Assembly: GCA_005408345.1 (NCBI GenBank)
Contig: SEMN01000451.1
Span: forward strand, 364,786-428,785
Direction of reading: 5' to 3'
DNA from: Macquaria australasica
Lineage: Eukaryota > Chordata > Actinopteri > Centrarchiformes > Percichthyidae
Length of the DNA: 64,000 bases
The position numbers were made by a program, and so were the translations under genes. Position 1 is the stretch's first letter; every line of letters starts with the position of its first letter. This document shows positions 1 through 13,189 of this stretch, in pieces. Under the pieces are notes generated by a model. The model was not told where the DNA came from and ran no database searches. It saw only the letters and a program-made list of their open reading frames with translations.

Positions 1-1440
1 ACATCTTTGAAATGGAAAAATTACACTATCATTTTGGATGTAAACCACTTCATTACACTCTCCTGTCTCGTAAAAACCTTACAACTACAAACGATTTACA
101 GTTTTTATTTATATATTTAGCTCTATGATAACCTTTTTTCCCTCAAAAAAGGTTTATCATAAATTCAGCATTGGTTTTCTAATTTTATTTTAGCAGATGT
201 GAGGTTTTCATTCAACAGCCATGATGTGTCTGCTGCTAGAGAGAATTGGATGTGAGTGCCACATCATCCAGGACAAACATGAGGCTGTGACGCAACATCA
301 GAATAATATCCAGAAGACACTGCTGGAAGATTCACACAGACACAGGCAGAGGATAGGGGTGTCATAGTCACTGTAGCCCCCACATCCCTCCCCTCTGACC
401 TGCACCCCACCATCAGCCTCCCAAGCCTTATTCACTGCTTGTTACACAACAGGGGTTTATGCCATGTGCTACAGGCTAGTTAAGTATTTATCAAGTCTCT
501 TGTGTAAGCTGGGGATGGCAGGCGGCTGCCAGTTGCCTCTCCCTCTTTCTCTCTCTCCCCTGCCATGCTTGATCTATTTTTCCTCCCATTTACTGTGTGT
601 GTGCTCTCAGGATACCCAGATGTCACGACCAATCCTTGTGATTCAGCCGCTGTGCGTGTACGCGCATGTGTGTAGCTTCAGATGTGATATGTACTGTTAA
701 TGCACAATTCCGATGCAGCATCATAACTTAACCTCCTGTTCTCCCCTGAGTGATGTGCCACGCTCCTCCTTTCTTGGGAAAAAAAAACCGAATATGAGTG
801 CACTTCCAGTCGTACATCACCCCGGGACGAGCTGAGGCCGAGACAGAAAATCAAACATGCAGTGATTGAGCTCCTCTACTGCCACAAGTCACTGACACAA
901 GTTTTACAGTGGTGCTTTGTGACAAAAATCCCATCTGGCAGATCAAATTGAAATTCCCATTATGCTCTGTGGTGGCGCGGGCCGGGATCCAGTCTGTCAG
1001 GAGCCCGGTGGATTACACCTATCACAGCAGAGTCATTTGCAGGAGGACAGAGCAGTGAGTGAAAAGGTAACTCGTCGCCTGGGTTTGTTGTTGCTGCAGC
1101 AGTGCAGGCTAAGTACGAGCTGTCGGGATGTGAGAGGATAAATGTTGTCTTGAAGGACAAATTCTGGAAATAAGGAATTACATTCTAAAGAGGTGGGTTA
1201 TGGCGCAGTCGGACCGAAATCCGCCTGGTGAAATTTACTCATGTGGACTGGCCAAAAGCAGGGGGGTACAGGAAATAGGGGGGGGTAGGGTTGTGAACAT
1301 AAACTGCGGAAGCTAGCATGACTAGCATGCTAACAACAGCAGTCCACAAAGTTAGTAATCATACAACATTTTATCAAACACTTTACTGTCAGTAACCTCT
1401 GTCACTGTCCTTACATTCACTACTAATCTCTATAAACATA

Positions 1441-1587
1441 TGAATGCAGAATCTGTAGGCAAGTTTGTAGTCCGTTTGTAGTCCAAGTAGTATTGACCAA
1501 TCACGTTTGAGCAGGCTTTGGTTGCATGCAGGTAAACAGTCCATGTGGAGAGCAAAAGAGGCGGAATGCATTGGCCGAAATGCAATC
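1441..1587 (+). repeat. Interspersed repeat, copy 1 (inverted copy at 52.8 kb)
   Basis: This stretch matches, in reverse complement, the stretch at about 52,786-52,969. Shared blocks include GAATGCAGAATCTGTAGGCA, two close copies of TTTGTAGTCC, GTATTGACCAATCACGTTTG and GGCCGAAATGCAATC. The copy at 52.8 kb carries about 35 extra bases in the middle. Two diverged copies 51 kb apart in opposite orientation indicate a dispersed repeat family. The class is unknown to me. Confidence 0.7.
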
Positions 1588-4500
1588 TTGCAACAATTTA
1601 GCTTGTTTTCAATCTCGGAAGCTTTGTATTAGCTTTCCTAAATTTTATTTGCATTCAAATCTTGTGTCATGCTCCACTCCACACAGACATGAATGGGATT
1701 TCAGTCTGACTGCGACATTACAGTGGAGTGTCCCGGTATCCCCTGGTTGGCTAATGACACATACAAAACGAACTTGTAACATGTCAGGTTGGACTTTGAC
1801 CTTTGGGCCTTCTGTAAAATGTTTCCAGTAAAGCAGAATAAAAATGCCATAAAATCTTTAAGGGCTCATGTTAAAGCCTCCGCACAGGTGTTTTCACTTA
1901 TTTTACCTGATTAGACCTCTTCTCAGGAATGTGTGGGCGTGCACAGACAGTGCTTGATTGACATCTTGGCATTTTGTTGCACCTGCTGTGGCGGGACAAT
2001 GCTGGTGACATCATCTAATTCCTGGCACAGCCAACTTCAGCTTGAGGACAGGTGTAATCAGCCAGAGTACATGAAAACTTACTGGGTGCAGGAACTTTAA
2101 AAGAACTAAAATGTTCCTCTATTTTTTGTCGGGCCATATCTGTATCCGTATTTTTAAGAAATTCATCATAGCTGCATTTGGCCTTGATTGGCTCTCTTAC
2201 TACTTCTAATACAAAATTACACAATATGTCTAATCAGACCACTTTGAGCATTTGAAGTGGAAAGCAGCGACACCATGATTGAACTCATTTGAACATTTGA
2301 ATTAGATAAGCTGCTGCTGGCGGCCAGTGATGGTCAAGTGGTGTGAGGATTGTGCTCAGATCATCCTATCCTGAGCCACAAAGGTTCCTTAACCCTGTAA
2401 AGTTATAATCCTTAAGATTTTCATGAAATCAAACCTGATTTGATACTATTCAGTCTGCATTTTTCAACAATAACTATTAAATGTATTTACATTCTATAAT
2501 TACAATACCTCTATGTTAATTTTCATTGTGAGTGGCCGAGTACGTTTGCCATTCTCGATTCAAACTGCCTTCACACACAAGGGATTCGAAGGAAACGATG
2601 CATGTATGTAATCCAGCATTAATGTTTTTAATTGTATCTCATTGATGTCAGCCTCACTGTTTACTGTTCACTCTCTTCACACCGTATCAAAGCTGTTCTA
2701 AGTTACTGCATAAAAGCATTCAAGTGGTGAAACACAGGCTGGCTTTTGTTGTGAAGCAGTCACAGGAACGCAATTTATCTGTCCCAGAGGTTAGCAATGA
2801 CCACAATCGTTTATCACAAATGCGTCTACAAAACAAGACAACGGTCATTTTCAGGATTTTTCTCATCAGGGGATCAGTTTTAATTTTTGCAAGCGAGTAA
2901 AGAAGGCGTGATCACAGTGAAGAGTTAGATGAAGAGTCCGACTCCTCAGCTCCTTTTACTGTTTCTGCTGTTGTGTGGAAAACTATTTGCGAAATGCACA
3001 GCTTGAAATTTTTATTAAAACTGAGTTTGTTTGGTTGCACTGCAAACTGCTGTTCTGTCATATTTCTGACAAAGGAGCAACTCAACAAGTGTTTGCTGTA
3101 GTATTAAACCGCACTTGCTGTTACAACAGTAACCATGTGTGTTGCCAAATCAACCAGGACTGAAATCCTAAGGATTATGACTTTGAGGAACCTCATTGAC
3201 GTGCTGGTCGGCCAGTCATAACAGTAGTTGACCTTCTGTGCATTTTCAGAGTCCGTCTAGAATGGTGCAGCCATAGAAATGAGTCTTGGGTTTGAATATT
3301 TCAGTCAGTGTAAACATCACATAGCTTCAATAAAGAGTTTGAACAAGCTGATACAAAATATGTATGATACTACTGTTAAACCTTAAAGCTTGTTAATGTG
3401 GGAGAAGTGGACCACGGTAACCTGCATGCCAAAACACACAAAGAAATTCAGGAACATTGGAGAAAAAAGATAAATTTATCATTAAGAAATTAATATATCC
3501 TATTTATTTTTAACAAGAAAATAATGCATGTTATTGCAGCTTTAATTAGATAATAGCTCATTCTGATCCAGAAGCTGCTTCATGTTCATTTAAAGATAAT
3601 TTCTCCAGAAATTACACAGGATGTTCTCTTTGTCAGTTTCCTGGAGGTTACTTGTCTCCTTTTTTTTTTTTTTAGCATTCCTTACACCAGTGGTCAGACT
3701 ACCATAGTTGGTAAGTTACTGTGACAATAACTATAAAGATCAGCATCAAACGCATTTGTAATCTTATTTGTGTGTTGATTTTTCTCCTAAACACAAATAT
3801 GTGGATATATATGATCAAATCATAATTTCTATATTCTCAAATTAGCTGAGCTTCACAATTTTCCACGTACCCCCTGGTAACTGCAGAAGTACCCCTTGGG
3901 GTACAAGTACCCCTGATTAAGAATCACTTCCTTACACTATTGGGCTGCAGCTGAGCTAACATCAGCCCCAGTGCTAATTTTAGTGTTAACACTGAGTCAC
4001 TGAGAAAAGACATTGCTGTCCCTCCTCACCACCTTCTGCTGTGTTCACTCAGACATCAGAGGTTTGCCGTCACCCTTGTAATAATCAGTTCTTTTCTGGG
4101 TGGAGAGGAGAGGAGGGGAAAAACTGGGGAGCGTTCATCATTCAGGGAAAGGGTTAAAGGAAGCAGGTAGCTGTCATTAATATTTAAATCTGGCACCACA
4201 TTCAGCCATCTCTCCTTACAGCTTCTAAGAAGATGTCGAGTCACATCTCTGCAGTTGTTGACAGTGTTGTCATCAGTTCCATCCTGCAGAGCCAAAGAGC
4301 AGAAAGCACTGAAAGTGAGAGTTATGACCTCAGACTTCAGCCCATGTTGGTGCAGAAGTGATCGGTATTTAATCCATAGTCATGACCAAGACAGATTTCT
4401 GTATTTGTGTTTTTGTCCTGGCTTTTCTCACAGGATTGAAGTAGGCGGGGCTTGGCTGGAAAAAAAGGGGGATGTCGTACTTCTGTGCACTAATTAAAAT

Positions 4501-4696
4501 GAGTAAAGTAAAAATTAAGTAGTATGTAATATTTTACTAAAAATCTAATGACATTTGTCAAAACTGATCATAACACATCCACATAGTCCAGAAGAAGCAG
4601 ATTAGCTGACTTTTTAGCCTTGCTAGCAGCAAGCCTCTGGGGGGGGGGGGGTCCAATGTTGGTCGGTCCACCACTTTGGTCCAAACTGAAACTACC

Positions 4697-4930
4697 GGAT
4701 GGATTGCCATGCAATTTGGTACAGACATGCATTGTCCCCAGAGGGCCCATCCCATTGACTTTGGTGATCCTCTGACCTTTCCTCTAGCGCCACCATGAGG
4801 TTGACAGAAATATTTCAACAACTGGTGGATGGATTCCCATGGAATTTGGTACAGACATTTATGCTCTCCACAGGATGAATTGTAATAACTTTGGTGATGG
4901 CCTGAATTTTCATCTAGCGCCACCATCTGG
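4697..4930. repeat. Two tandem copies of a 130-bp unit in a dispersed fish repeat
   Basis: The unit GGATGGATT(G/C)CCATG(C/G)AATTTGGTACAGACAT starts at 4,697 and again at 4,827, a period of 130 bp. Both copies continue through a diverged middle to CATTGACTTTGGTGAT or AATAACTTTGGTGATG and end in TCTAGCGCCACCAT. Similar units are common in percomorph genomes from memory. Downstream to about 5,170 the DNA is rich in GTTAGCATGCTAACA-type palindromes, probably the rest of the same element. Confidence 0.75.
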
Positions 4931-5912
4931 TCTAAAGTTCAACCTGGCCAATACGTTGGTTCATGACCAAATACATACAGCTGATGATCTGTACTTTGTG
5001 TTTAGTGTTAATTAACAAATGTTAGCATGCTAACATGCTAAACTAAGATGATGAACATGGTAAACATAATACCTCTTAAACATCAACATGTTAACATTTT
5101 CATTGTGAGTATGTTAGCACGCTGATGTTAGCATTTAGCTCAATAGCACCATGCCTAAGTACAGCCTCGCAGAGCTGCTAGCATGGCTGTAGACTCTTGA
5201 CTTGAGCCCTGGGTGAAAAAAGCTCAACCCTCTCATTCATTGGAATAGGTCCAGCGGGGGTGCCAACGCAGGGGGCTCCAGCAAAAACAACGCATGGTCG
5301 TCCGGCAGGCTCAACTTTTGGCCGTAACGCAACAAGACGCTGCTTTGGCCAATCATATGCACGCAAGCAGACATTCCTGGTGGATTAGTTTGTAATGTCA
5401 ATGCCATATTTCTATTGCTTACCTCGCAATCGTCATGATGAAAGATAAAATAGTTGCCACCGTGATCATTTTTCAGATTTCTAAAATCCTGTATGTGAGT
5501 TTGTAATCAAACCGTTGTGCAGTGTTTTGTCATCTGATAAGTCTTTAAACGCATTAATCTGTTACTTAAACTGAACTTCTTGGATCGTATTTCATTGTTA
5601 CCTTAAACAACACGCCCCCACCACCGCAGTCCCCTGTGTTCTTTTAATGCAGGCCTGTACAGTATGAATCCCTGCTTGATAACCAAATTTTAACTTTGAT
5701 TTTTGCTTATTTAGTTAGTCATTAATATTTAATGTCATTGAGAAAAACTTTGTTCATGGGTTATGTGTCAAGTGTGCATCATAGAGAGGATGAAGGAGGA
5801 ATAGTCTCCCCAGGTAAGAGAAATCGGAAGGCTGAATCTGTGAGCAGATTGTGAGCAGATGGTGGATTAGTGTGACAAGAATTAGAACTGCTAAATATTA
5901 CAAATGAGAAAC

Positions 5913-5913
<1 letters not shown>

Positions 5914-5974
<61 letters not shown>
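5914..5974. repeat. (CA)n microsatellite
   Basis: An uninterrupted AC/CA dinucleotide run of about 30 units. The antisense open frame across it, with a poly-VC stretch, is an artefact of the repeat. Confidence 0.95.
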
Positions 5975-5975
<1 letters not shown>

Positions 5976-6679
5976 GATACAGTTTTAGTACTTGATAGAT
6001 AGCAGCTATTGATCCGCTGGGCTGTGAGTCTTCAGTTATAATAAGTGTGACACAGTGCTTATCAATGTGCAATAACATCACTCTGTGCTTCCCACGGTGA
6101 TCACTCTGGAGCCAAATGTTATGTCTACTCTTGAATGGAAAATTGCAGAGGTGGAATATTCACCCACACATGCTCAGAAGCTGAATGCCTTTTCTGGGTG
6201 CTCAAGAGTCACAACTAAAGTTCCATTAGCATTTGATGGTCTCATTAAACAAACCATTAGGGAGCCTCGCTGTGCGCATAGGAAGCTGTGTGTGGCAATT
6301 TGCAGTTTGATGGCCATGGGATGCGTTCCTGCGCTGTTTCGCCAGGTGCCCTTGGGAAGCATGTGGCATTTCTTTTCCTAAAGGAGGCTCTGCAGTTAGT
6401 TTTTGGAAACATTGTTTAGTCTGAGGTGTTATTATTAGACTGCAGTTTTGACACAGTTGCAAATTCTGGCACTGATAATGATGCTATCCAACCCACATGA
6501 GTGGACGTTTTACTATTCTGTACCTATGTTCCAACCTATTACAGCGCTGTTTTTATAGCAACTCCTACTGACTTCCTCCAGGATTATTATTCTTATACAA
6601 ATTTGAAGCTAAGAAGAGAAATGAACTTCAGATTAGAATAAAACAAAAACAAATAAATGATTGGGGAAACAGAACAGAT

Positions 6680-6875
6680 GCTGGTGCTTCCATGCAGGGC
6701 ACCAGGGCTCACCTCATGGTTTGATGAGTATAAAAAAATGACGTGAATCAAATTTTATGGCCTTCACCGTCACCAGATCTCAACATAGCTGAACACCTAT
6801 GGGAGAGTTTATCGCAACATGTTAGACGGCACTCTCCACTGCCATCATCAAAACACCATATGAGGGAATATCAGT
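6680..6875 (+). mobile_element. Tc1/mariner-like transposase remnant
   Basis: Read in frame from 6,758, the DNA encodes WPSPSPDLNIAEHLWESL, followed by SQHVRR. This matches the conserved SPDLNPIEHLWE block near the catalytic acidic residues of Tc1-family transposases. The surrounding frame is broken within a few dozen codons on both sides, so only a short scrap of the 3' part of a transposase gene survives. No terminal inverted repeats could be paired around it. Confidence 0.8.
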
Positions 6876-8224
6876 TGGGAGAATGCTGCTCCTTAAACAC
6901 AGTATTTAGTTAGTAAATTAGTACTAAATACTCAAAAATCTAAATGAAATGAACAAAAACGTTTAAAATTTTAGTGACGTTCCTCCTGAAACTATTCATT
7001 CCTGCTAGAATTATATCCTGCTTACTGGCGAGGAATAGCGTCACGGTTTTTGCACGCTGTCAACACGTTATTCTTTATTTGATGCTTAATTGGCTGCAGA
7101 AGCTCGCGGGCGTGTCTCCCCTCCCTCAGTCGCAGAGTGTCCTTCGTCTGTTAATAATGCAGAGGGATGGTAAAACTTTAATTTTCGACTTGAATGCTCT
7201 TGCAGTAACTGTCTGGTGTGCATTTCCCCCTCCTCTCGCAGTCAGGTCACTGTCACTGTGTGCAAACAAAGCGGAACTATTTATACACTTAAAACGTGAT
7301 AGCTCTTGTGAATGGCCATGGACAATGTGACAGTGGATCCTAGAATAAGATGCCCCAACTGAAACACTAGGCTCAGGGAGGGCTGTGACATTTCAGATAA
7401 CATTTAGAGGCCCGCCTAATTAATATGAGCAAAGGCTGTGTTTCTGAACCCAGTCCACGTAGCAAATTCTAATTTATTTCCCAATTACTTCAAAACAACT
7501 GCTCTCTTAATACACTTGACTTGCTCTTTTGTCAGCTAACTCACTGCTTTGCTTCCCAGCATGGCTCCTGTCACACATACAGGCCTACACAGTGGCTTTA
7601 AAGCTAAAATGCTGCTCGGTTACTATGGACACCGGGTTGATTCACCAGTCTGTAGATCCATCAAGAGCTGATCACTTCTGTTTTGTAGATGTTCTGCTGG
7701 TATTGCATTGAAGAGTTTGCTCATGGCATTTATTGCATTGCAGAGCACGATGCCCAACATACTGTATATATGTTGTATTTACTAGAGAAAAACGCTGCAC
7801 CCAGCGCCTTTTTTCAGAGCTCTCCACCTTTTTTGTGCGGCCGCTCCGAGCGCTTCTCGTTGAAAATCTCTGAACTTTTCAGAAAGGCGCTGGTGTCATC
7901 ACTGGTGTTTTTTTCAGGCAACCAATCATATATTACATGGGGCTCGTCACCCTGGTAACCAAGAAAATTGAGGATGAACTTGTTCTGGCCATGTCTGTCT
8001 GTCTCTCCTGAGCTTTATATGTCAGAGTCAGAAAAGCCCATTTGTGGGAGCAGATCAGCCGGACACTGAATGTTGCTGGTGAGTGTTGTGCTTTTATCAC
8101 CTTATGTGTTGTAAGCTTGTTGTTAGCTGTGTAGTCACCCCCTTAGCATTAAGATATTATTGTCACAGAAACAAAACCCACTTGCAGCGTTATTTTCTCT
8201 CACTGCACAAGCCCTTCATCCCCG

Positions 8225-8395
8225 CGCTCCCCAGCACCCTGCCCGAAAAAAACCCTATGTGGACACAGGGCCTTATATGTCATGCTTTATATGTGTTATA
8301 TGTGTTATGTTATGTTTTGTTGTGTGTGGACCCCAGGAAGGGTAGCTGCTACCTTAGCAGCAGCTAATGGGGATCCAAATAAAGAATAAAAGAAT
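8225..8395 (+). mobile_element. LINE-like retrotransposon 3' tail
   Basis: The segment ends GTGGACCCCAGGAAGGGTAG, then CTGCTACCTTAGCAGCAGC, then TAATGGGGATCCAAATAAAG and short AATAAA-like tail repeats. This is the arrangement of a 3'-truncation-type non-LTR element ending in a simple-repeat tail. A diverged copy of the same tail lies in reverse orientation at about 17,027-17,095 (GGATCCCCATTAGCTG). The coding part is absent. The exact clade is not certain from this tail alone. Confidence 0.6.
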
Positions 8396-10040
8396 AAAGA
8401 TCAGCATTTCAATATGTCCAATATGGAAATGAATACTAATTAGAAATTAAACAACTTGTTGTTTAATTGTCCTGTCCTCTCCTGAAACCCAAATGACCAA
8501 AACTACCCATTCAGAGATGCTGAATCAGGCATTTGATTGCTTCTAATCAACTCAAATTATGTGTTTATCCTAAACGTGTTCATTCTGTGTAATTCTAGCT
8601 CACCACAAAAGCCAAACGTCACTAAAATGAGAGCATGAAAAGAGGCAGTGTCAGGGTGTAGACGAAGCAACATTTATGCCTGTTCATTAACTATGCAATT
8701 AGAGCAGTGCTTTGTTAGAGCAGAGTAGAATCACAAGGCAGCATTTCAGATGACGCACTCAAACGTTGACACCTCTACTAATGGTTAAAACCACCATACA
8801 GACAGTTCACTCGATTGTTGCTTTTTATGTTCACGCTAAAAAAAGTTTGAATCCAAAATTGGAACCTTAACAAACTACCACTCACACATGAACAGGACAC
8901 TAAAACTCCCCACTGCACCTTATCACTGGTCATAAAGGTGGCATTTAGTTCAAACCTTCTCCAAATCAGCTGATTTCCACATCCTGTATATATCATTTTA
9001 GAATTCGGAATAGATTCTTTAATTCTGTCTGTTTCATGTTGTGTCATTTTTTGGTGTAAATCCTACATCGGAAACACAAAAAAAGTAAATAGTAAAAAGT
9101 GAAAATAGAAATATAATACAGAAACACAAACAGAGAATAAAGTTTCCCTCCAGAGTAATTTTCTATTACTGCGGTCAGGGAGAAAGGAACAATCAATATC
9201 TGTCCAACTAAGCTTTCCCAGTAAAACCGCAGTCTTCTAAAGTTGGCCATTATCACCTGCATCACTCTGGGCTAACGTCTAGCCTGAGGAGAGGGTATTT
9301 CGTTCACTCTCTCCCAGCTGGGGGACTCAAACCGAGGAATAGTTCTCAACAGCAGTGGTGGAGATGTTGGTGGCAGTGTCATGGCTCCAGATATAAACCT
9401 ACCTTGGTGTTTCAAGGCTGGCATGTTCTGCGTTTTTAGCATGCACTTGGTTCTCATTCCCACGCAGCAGGGCTCTGAGCAGTGTCTGTCCATGTTAACC
9501 TCTATGTTTCTTCTAAAACTGCCCTGTCTTCTGTCTGGTGCAAATAAAAGTTACACCACCCATACTGTTGCTCGCAGGTTGGAGCTGATCACATAATCTG
9601 CTGACAGCCCAGGCTGCCTCCGTAAGTGCAAACTCAGTGGGGAGGATTTTGTTTAGAGAAGGATCTTCCTTGTTATTTGAAACGGTCAAGTCCCAAAATA
9701 AGTCCAGTCCTTGAAAAATAAACTGACTCTCTGCTCTCACAAAATGATTGCTGGTGCGGAAATAAAGTATACAACTGATATGTCGACTAAAACATGGCAT
9801 CTAAGGTATAAGTCTCATATGGGGTTCATTAATGACAGTTATTAATGCAGGAATTGATCAAATGTTAGGTAATGTTTCAGTGGCAATGAGTCACTAAGTT
9901 AAAAGGAAATGAGGAATGCTTGCTAAAGATGTGAATAAAAAAGACACATGCTGATAAAACTATAGGAGTTTAGGAGGTAGCGATGTCTATAGTAGAGAAT
10001 ATCTAACATTAGGAATCCAAAGTATGAATGCATTAGGCTA

Positions 10041-10519
10041 CATTCAGACCAAATCAGGCATTGCGGCGATTAGCGCAGGGTTGTGCGGCGGTGTGGGAGT
10101 GTCTCATACTAACCAGCAATCCCAACTTGAAGAGCGATGCAACACCAAGCGACTGCACAGCGATAAACGTCTTTGTACTCCCTCGTGCCAGGGTTGAACA
10201 GCTGATGTACAGTCATCACGGCGACGATCGATCAGTCTCTCTTCCATCTTCACAGTTTCTCGGCAATGCTACATGCTAAACAAAGTTCCTCTTCACCTGG
10301 GTATCTTCCGGTCTGATCGCCGGCGTGATTGGCTGCTGCAGCGTGACGTTGGTTGCGTTTCTCCAAAGGTTGATTCTGTTTTAATTTTTCGCTGCAGGGC
10401 CGCTGTGTTTTCTTTGGCACCCCCTGTGGTCCCCACCGCCGCAGCCTGAATGCACTACCCATGTTCAAATGAATGGGAGGACTGGCGTTTTCGCTGCAGT
10501 GCCTGATTTGGTCTAAATG
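10041..10519. mobile_element. Non-autonomous DNA transposon with terminal inverted repeats
   Basis: The left end CATTCAGACCAAATCAGGCA (10,041 on) and the reverse complement of the right end CATTTAGACCAAATCAGGCA (10,500-10,519) match at 19 of 20 positions. The interior of about 430 bp is GC-rich with no intact transposase. I could not find a convincing target-site duplication. The TTCAGACCAAA terminus is shared with the relic at 27.7 kb, which suggests a common family, possibly PIF/Harbinger-like. Confidence 0.7.
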
Positions 10520-11089
10520 CTCCTTACTCATAGTCAGAAAGCAAATGACACTTTCTGTTGTGAGATCATGTATATCTTTTTAAATGTGCAGGTTGTTTTC
10601 TGGTTGTTGCTTTGGAGGCATGGGATGAGATCATCTGCATTCTTTCTGTCATGTTTTTGCTGACACCTGTTCACTGCTGTTCATCACCTGTTTGTAAAAA
10701 CATGTGGGTATTACTGTGACGCCTTTTTCTGTTGACACAGTTTGAGTGGCGTTTTTTCCTTCGGGCTGTTTTCTAGTGGCCATCACTGTTTATTCTGATT
10801 GTCCTTTTATTTTGATTCATTTCCTGTACGGTAAATGATTTCCTATTAGCCTAGAAGTACTACTAGAAATTGACTGTTTATTACAACCAATGTAAAATAT
10901 CTCTTGAATGAGTGCAGGTTGAATCCATATTGTCAAGTTTATTTGTATAGCCTAATGTCACCTAAAATGTCTAAAAAGGCTACAGCATTAACAGTTCTCA
11001 AGCCAGCCCAAAGTCTTTAAACATACCCCCCAAAAAAACCACATACAGCATAAGGAAATACAACTATCTAGCATGGCTGACACGTAACA

Positions 11090-11240
11090 ACAGGAAAAGC
11101 ACAGTCATGTGTAATAAATGACATTAGTGATGGCTGCATTCAGTTTAGGTGAGCCAGTTCCAGGGCCTTTGTGTTGTATATGCTATGCTAATATCCTACT
11201 GAGACACTTAATGGACTGAGCCATCATTAATGTTATTGTA
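11090..11240. mobile_element. Palindromic MITE, partial copy
   Basis: The core (AGTGATGGCTGCATTCAG, TTTAGGTGAGCCAGTTCCAG, then GAGCCATCATTAATGTTATT) matches the reverse complement of the interior of the element at 56,306-56,544. The outer terminal repeats seen in that copy (ending in the ACCATTTTCACGGCAGAC sequence) are mostly missing here, although CAGGAAAAGCACAG remains at the left. Confidence 0.7.
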
Positions 11241-12774
11241 GAATGTTATTTTAATTTGATCTCCTGCAAATTCCCGAATTAACACTTTAAATCAGCGTGA
11301 CATTACTAGTGTTTATGAAGAATTTTATAATACAACACTTGTTTTATTGATACAGACTGAGCATTGACTTGTTTTAATTAGGGCTTGCTGTAAATGGCAT
11401 ATGTCTTTTCAAATGGGGGGAAATTAGTTTAAAAATGTAAGTAAATGAACTTAAAAATGGCTTTCTTTCTATCTTCTTCAGCCACTTCAAGGTGCCCTTG
11501 ACCAACCTCCCAGCTGGCCCAGTGAAGCTGCTCACCAACCACCAGTATCACACTATGATTACAGCTGCAGCTCTCAAATGTAACTGTAATGTAAAAGATT
11601 GCAGGGCTAGAAAATCCATCCCTGAACGCCTCCAGTTATCTGGTCCACTGTCTATTCCTGTGCTACTGGCCGGCATGACTCAGGGAAATATTCACTTGTG
11701 CATTTCTCTCTACATGGAAGGCACACGTGGGAAGGCTTCCTCTTGTGCGTAGGGTGACAGACCTGACCTTTGGGCTCGTGCCAGATATCGCTCAGGGAGA
11801 GTTGACGCTGAGCAGCCCGCCTGGTGTTAGTAACACTCAGCCTGATGGATGAATCACACTGAAATCCTCACAGTCTTTGCCTCTGGCTTTGTTCAGGGTC
11901 AAGAGCAAGAGATTTTGTATATGAGTCCATCTGTGTTTTAAGATGCCTCATTACTGAGAACTGGGGCTATAGTATAGGTTAGGATTTTTTTTACATTTAT
12001 TAACAAATCAGTATACATGTATTCTCCCGGAAAGCTATGGAGAAATATAGTGGGAAGATTTATTCACACATTGGAACATTTACTCTGTCAGTTTTGTTAG
12101 TTTTGACCAGAGAGAAAAGAGCAATTTTTCACTCAGTTGGCACCAAATTATGGCTGTGACATACCTGAAGATACGAGCCATTTTCAATTTTCAACAAGTA
12201 TAAGAAATTGCTCCAAAATAGAGAGGTTTATGGGTGTGATTTAAAATAAATAAATAAAAGTCTTCGTTCTGATGTAATTTGGCCAGGAGAGGTGTAGCAG
12301 CTTCTCTCATACTGAGAGGACAATGCAACACTGCAGACGTACAGAGTGCAAAAAACACCTTGGATGACTTTTTACATTTTACTTTAATTCTATGAACCCT
12401 TTGGCAGGTCATTATTATAAATATCTGGCTGAATTACAGGGAAATTAAATTAAATGATGCATAATGATGACATCTAGAATTTTCAATTTGATGCAATTGT
12501 GCAGCTGCAAAAACGGATCTTTGATTTGAATATTTAATTTTATATAACTGGGATATCCATCTGCTCATGAGATCCATTAGATGTGACTGAAAGCAGCGGA
12601 ACATTTCCAGTAAGTTTTTTGTCAAATTGGTTTTAGCTTTGGCTTTAGCGAAGCACTAGAATGAGCAGACACAGTGATGTTTTCAAACTGTGTAGAAAAA
12701 TGTTCGAACTGATTTTGAAGAACTTTAAAGGGAACGCTGGGAACATGAGGGTTCAAGTAGTTAAGAGGATCACA

Positions 12775-13187
12775 TGTTGATGGTGGTGGTGGTGAAGACG
12801 GTTAAGGTGATTAAAATGGTGATGATTGTGATGTTAATGTAAATTATGCTGCTTTTGCTGATGAAAGTGAGGATGAGGATGATAGCTATGACAATAAGGG
12901 GTCACAGTGATGATGATGATGATGAGGGTGAGCTCTTGTGCCAGCTAGGGATGATGAAGAATATGAAGATGACTGCGCTACTGCTCAAGCAGCAGGTGGA
13001 TGATGGGGATGGTGGAGATGCTGATGAGAATATTGTGATGATGGTGATGCTGAACAAGATGATGATGGAATTGATGATTAAGACGGAAGATGATAATGAG
13101 GAAGGGGAGAAAGAGGAAGATGATTATAATCATACGTGTGAATATGGTGATGAAGAGAAGTATCAAATGATGAGAAGAAAAAGATGA
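12775..13187 (+). repeat. GAT/ATG-rich trinucleotide low-complexity tract
   Basis: A 400-bp tract of degenerate GAT/ATG/GAA triplets begins just after a (TGG)n run and ends immediately before the CpG-rich nap1l1 promoter. It gives a 113-codon acidic, Met/Asp/Glu-rich open frame. That frame is a product of the triplet repeat: there is no domain, and the antisense strand is open for the same reason. Confidence 0.85.
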
Positions 13188-13189
13188 TG

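Larger units (their letters stand above)
1..13180. other. Intergenic region upstream of nap1l1
   Basis: No exon of a recognisable protein could be supported here on either strand. Open frames of 60-118 codons are present but are scattered over both strands, resemble no family I know, and lack a chain of compatible splice sites. The stretch contains the repeats and transposon relics listed separately (a 130-bp tandem unit near 4.7 kb, a (CA)n tract near 5.9 kb, a Tc1-like scrap near 6.8 kb, a LINE-like tail near 8.3 kb, inverted-repeat elements near 10.0 and 11.1 kb). In human the next genes on this side of NAP1L1 are BBS10 and OSBPL8; I see no trace of either. Confidence 0.6.

Noticed and set aside
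1195..1240. tRNA-like A-box TGGCGCAGTCGG
   Set aside because: No B-box GGTTCGAATCC or cloverleaf follows at the right distance, so neither a tRNA nor a clear tRNA-derived SINE head is supported.
5779..6081. 100-codon minus-strand frame with poly-VC
   Set aside because: It is created by the (CA)n repeat at 5.9 kb.
11480..11752. Frame HFKVPLTNLPAGPVKLLTNH after a TTCTTCAG acceptor-like site
   Set aside because: I recognise no family, there is no donor at a sensible place, and no neighbouring exon joins it. It may be chance or an unknown non-coding exon.
12846..13187. 113-codon acidic open frame on + strand
   Set aside because: It is entirely a GAT/ATG/GAA triplet repeat, is also open on the other strand, and has no domain or splice link to nap1l1.
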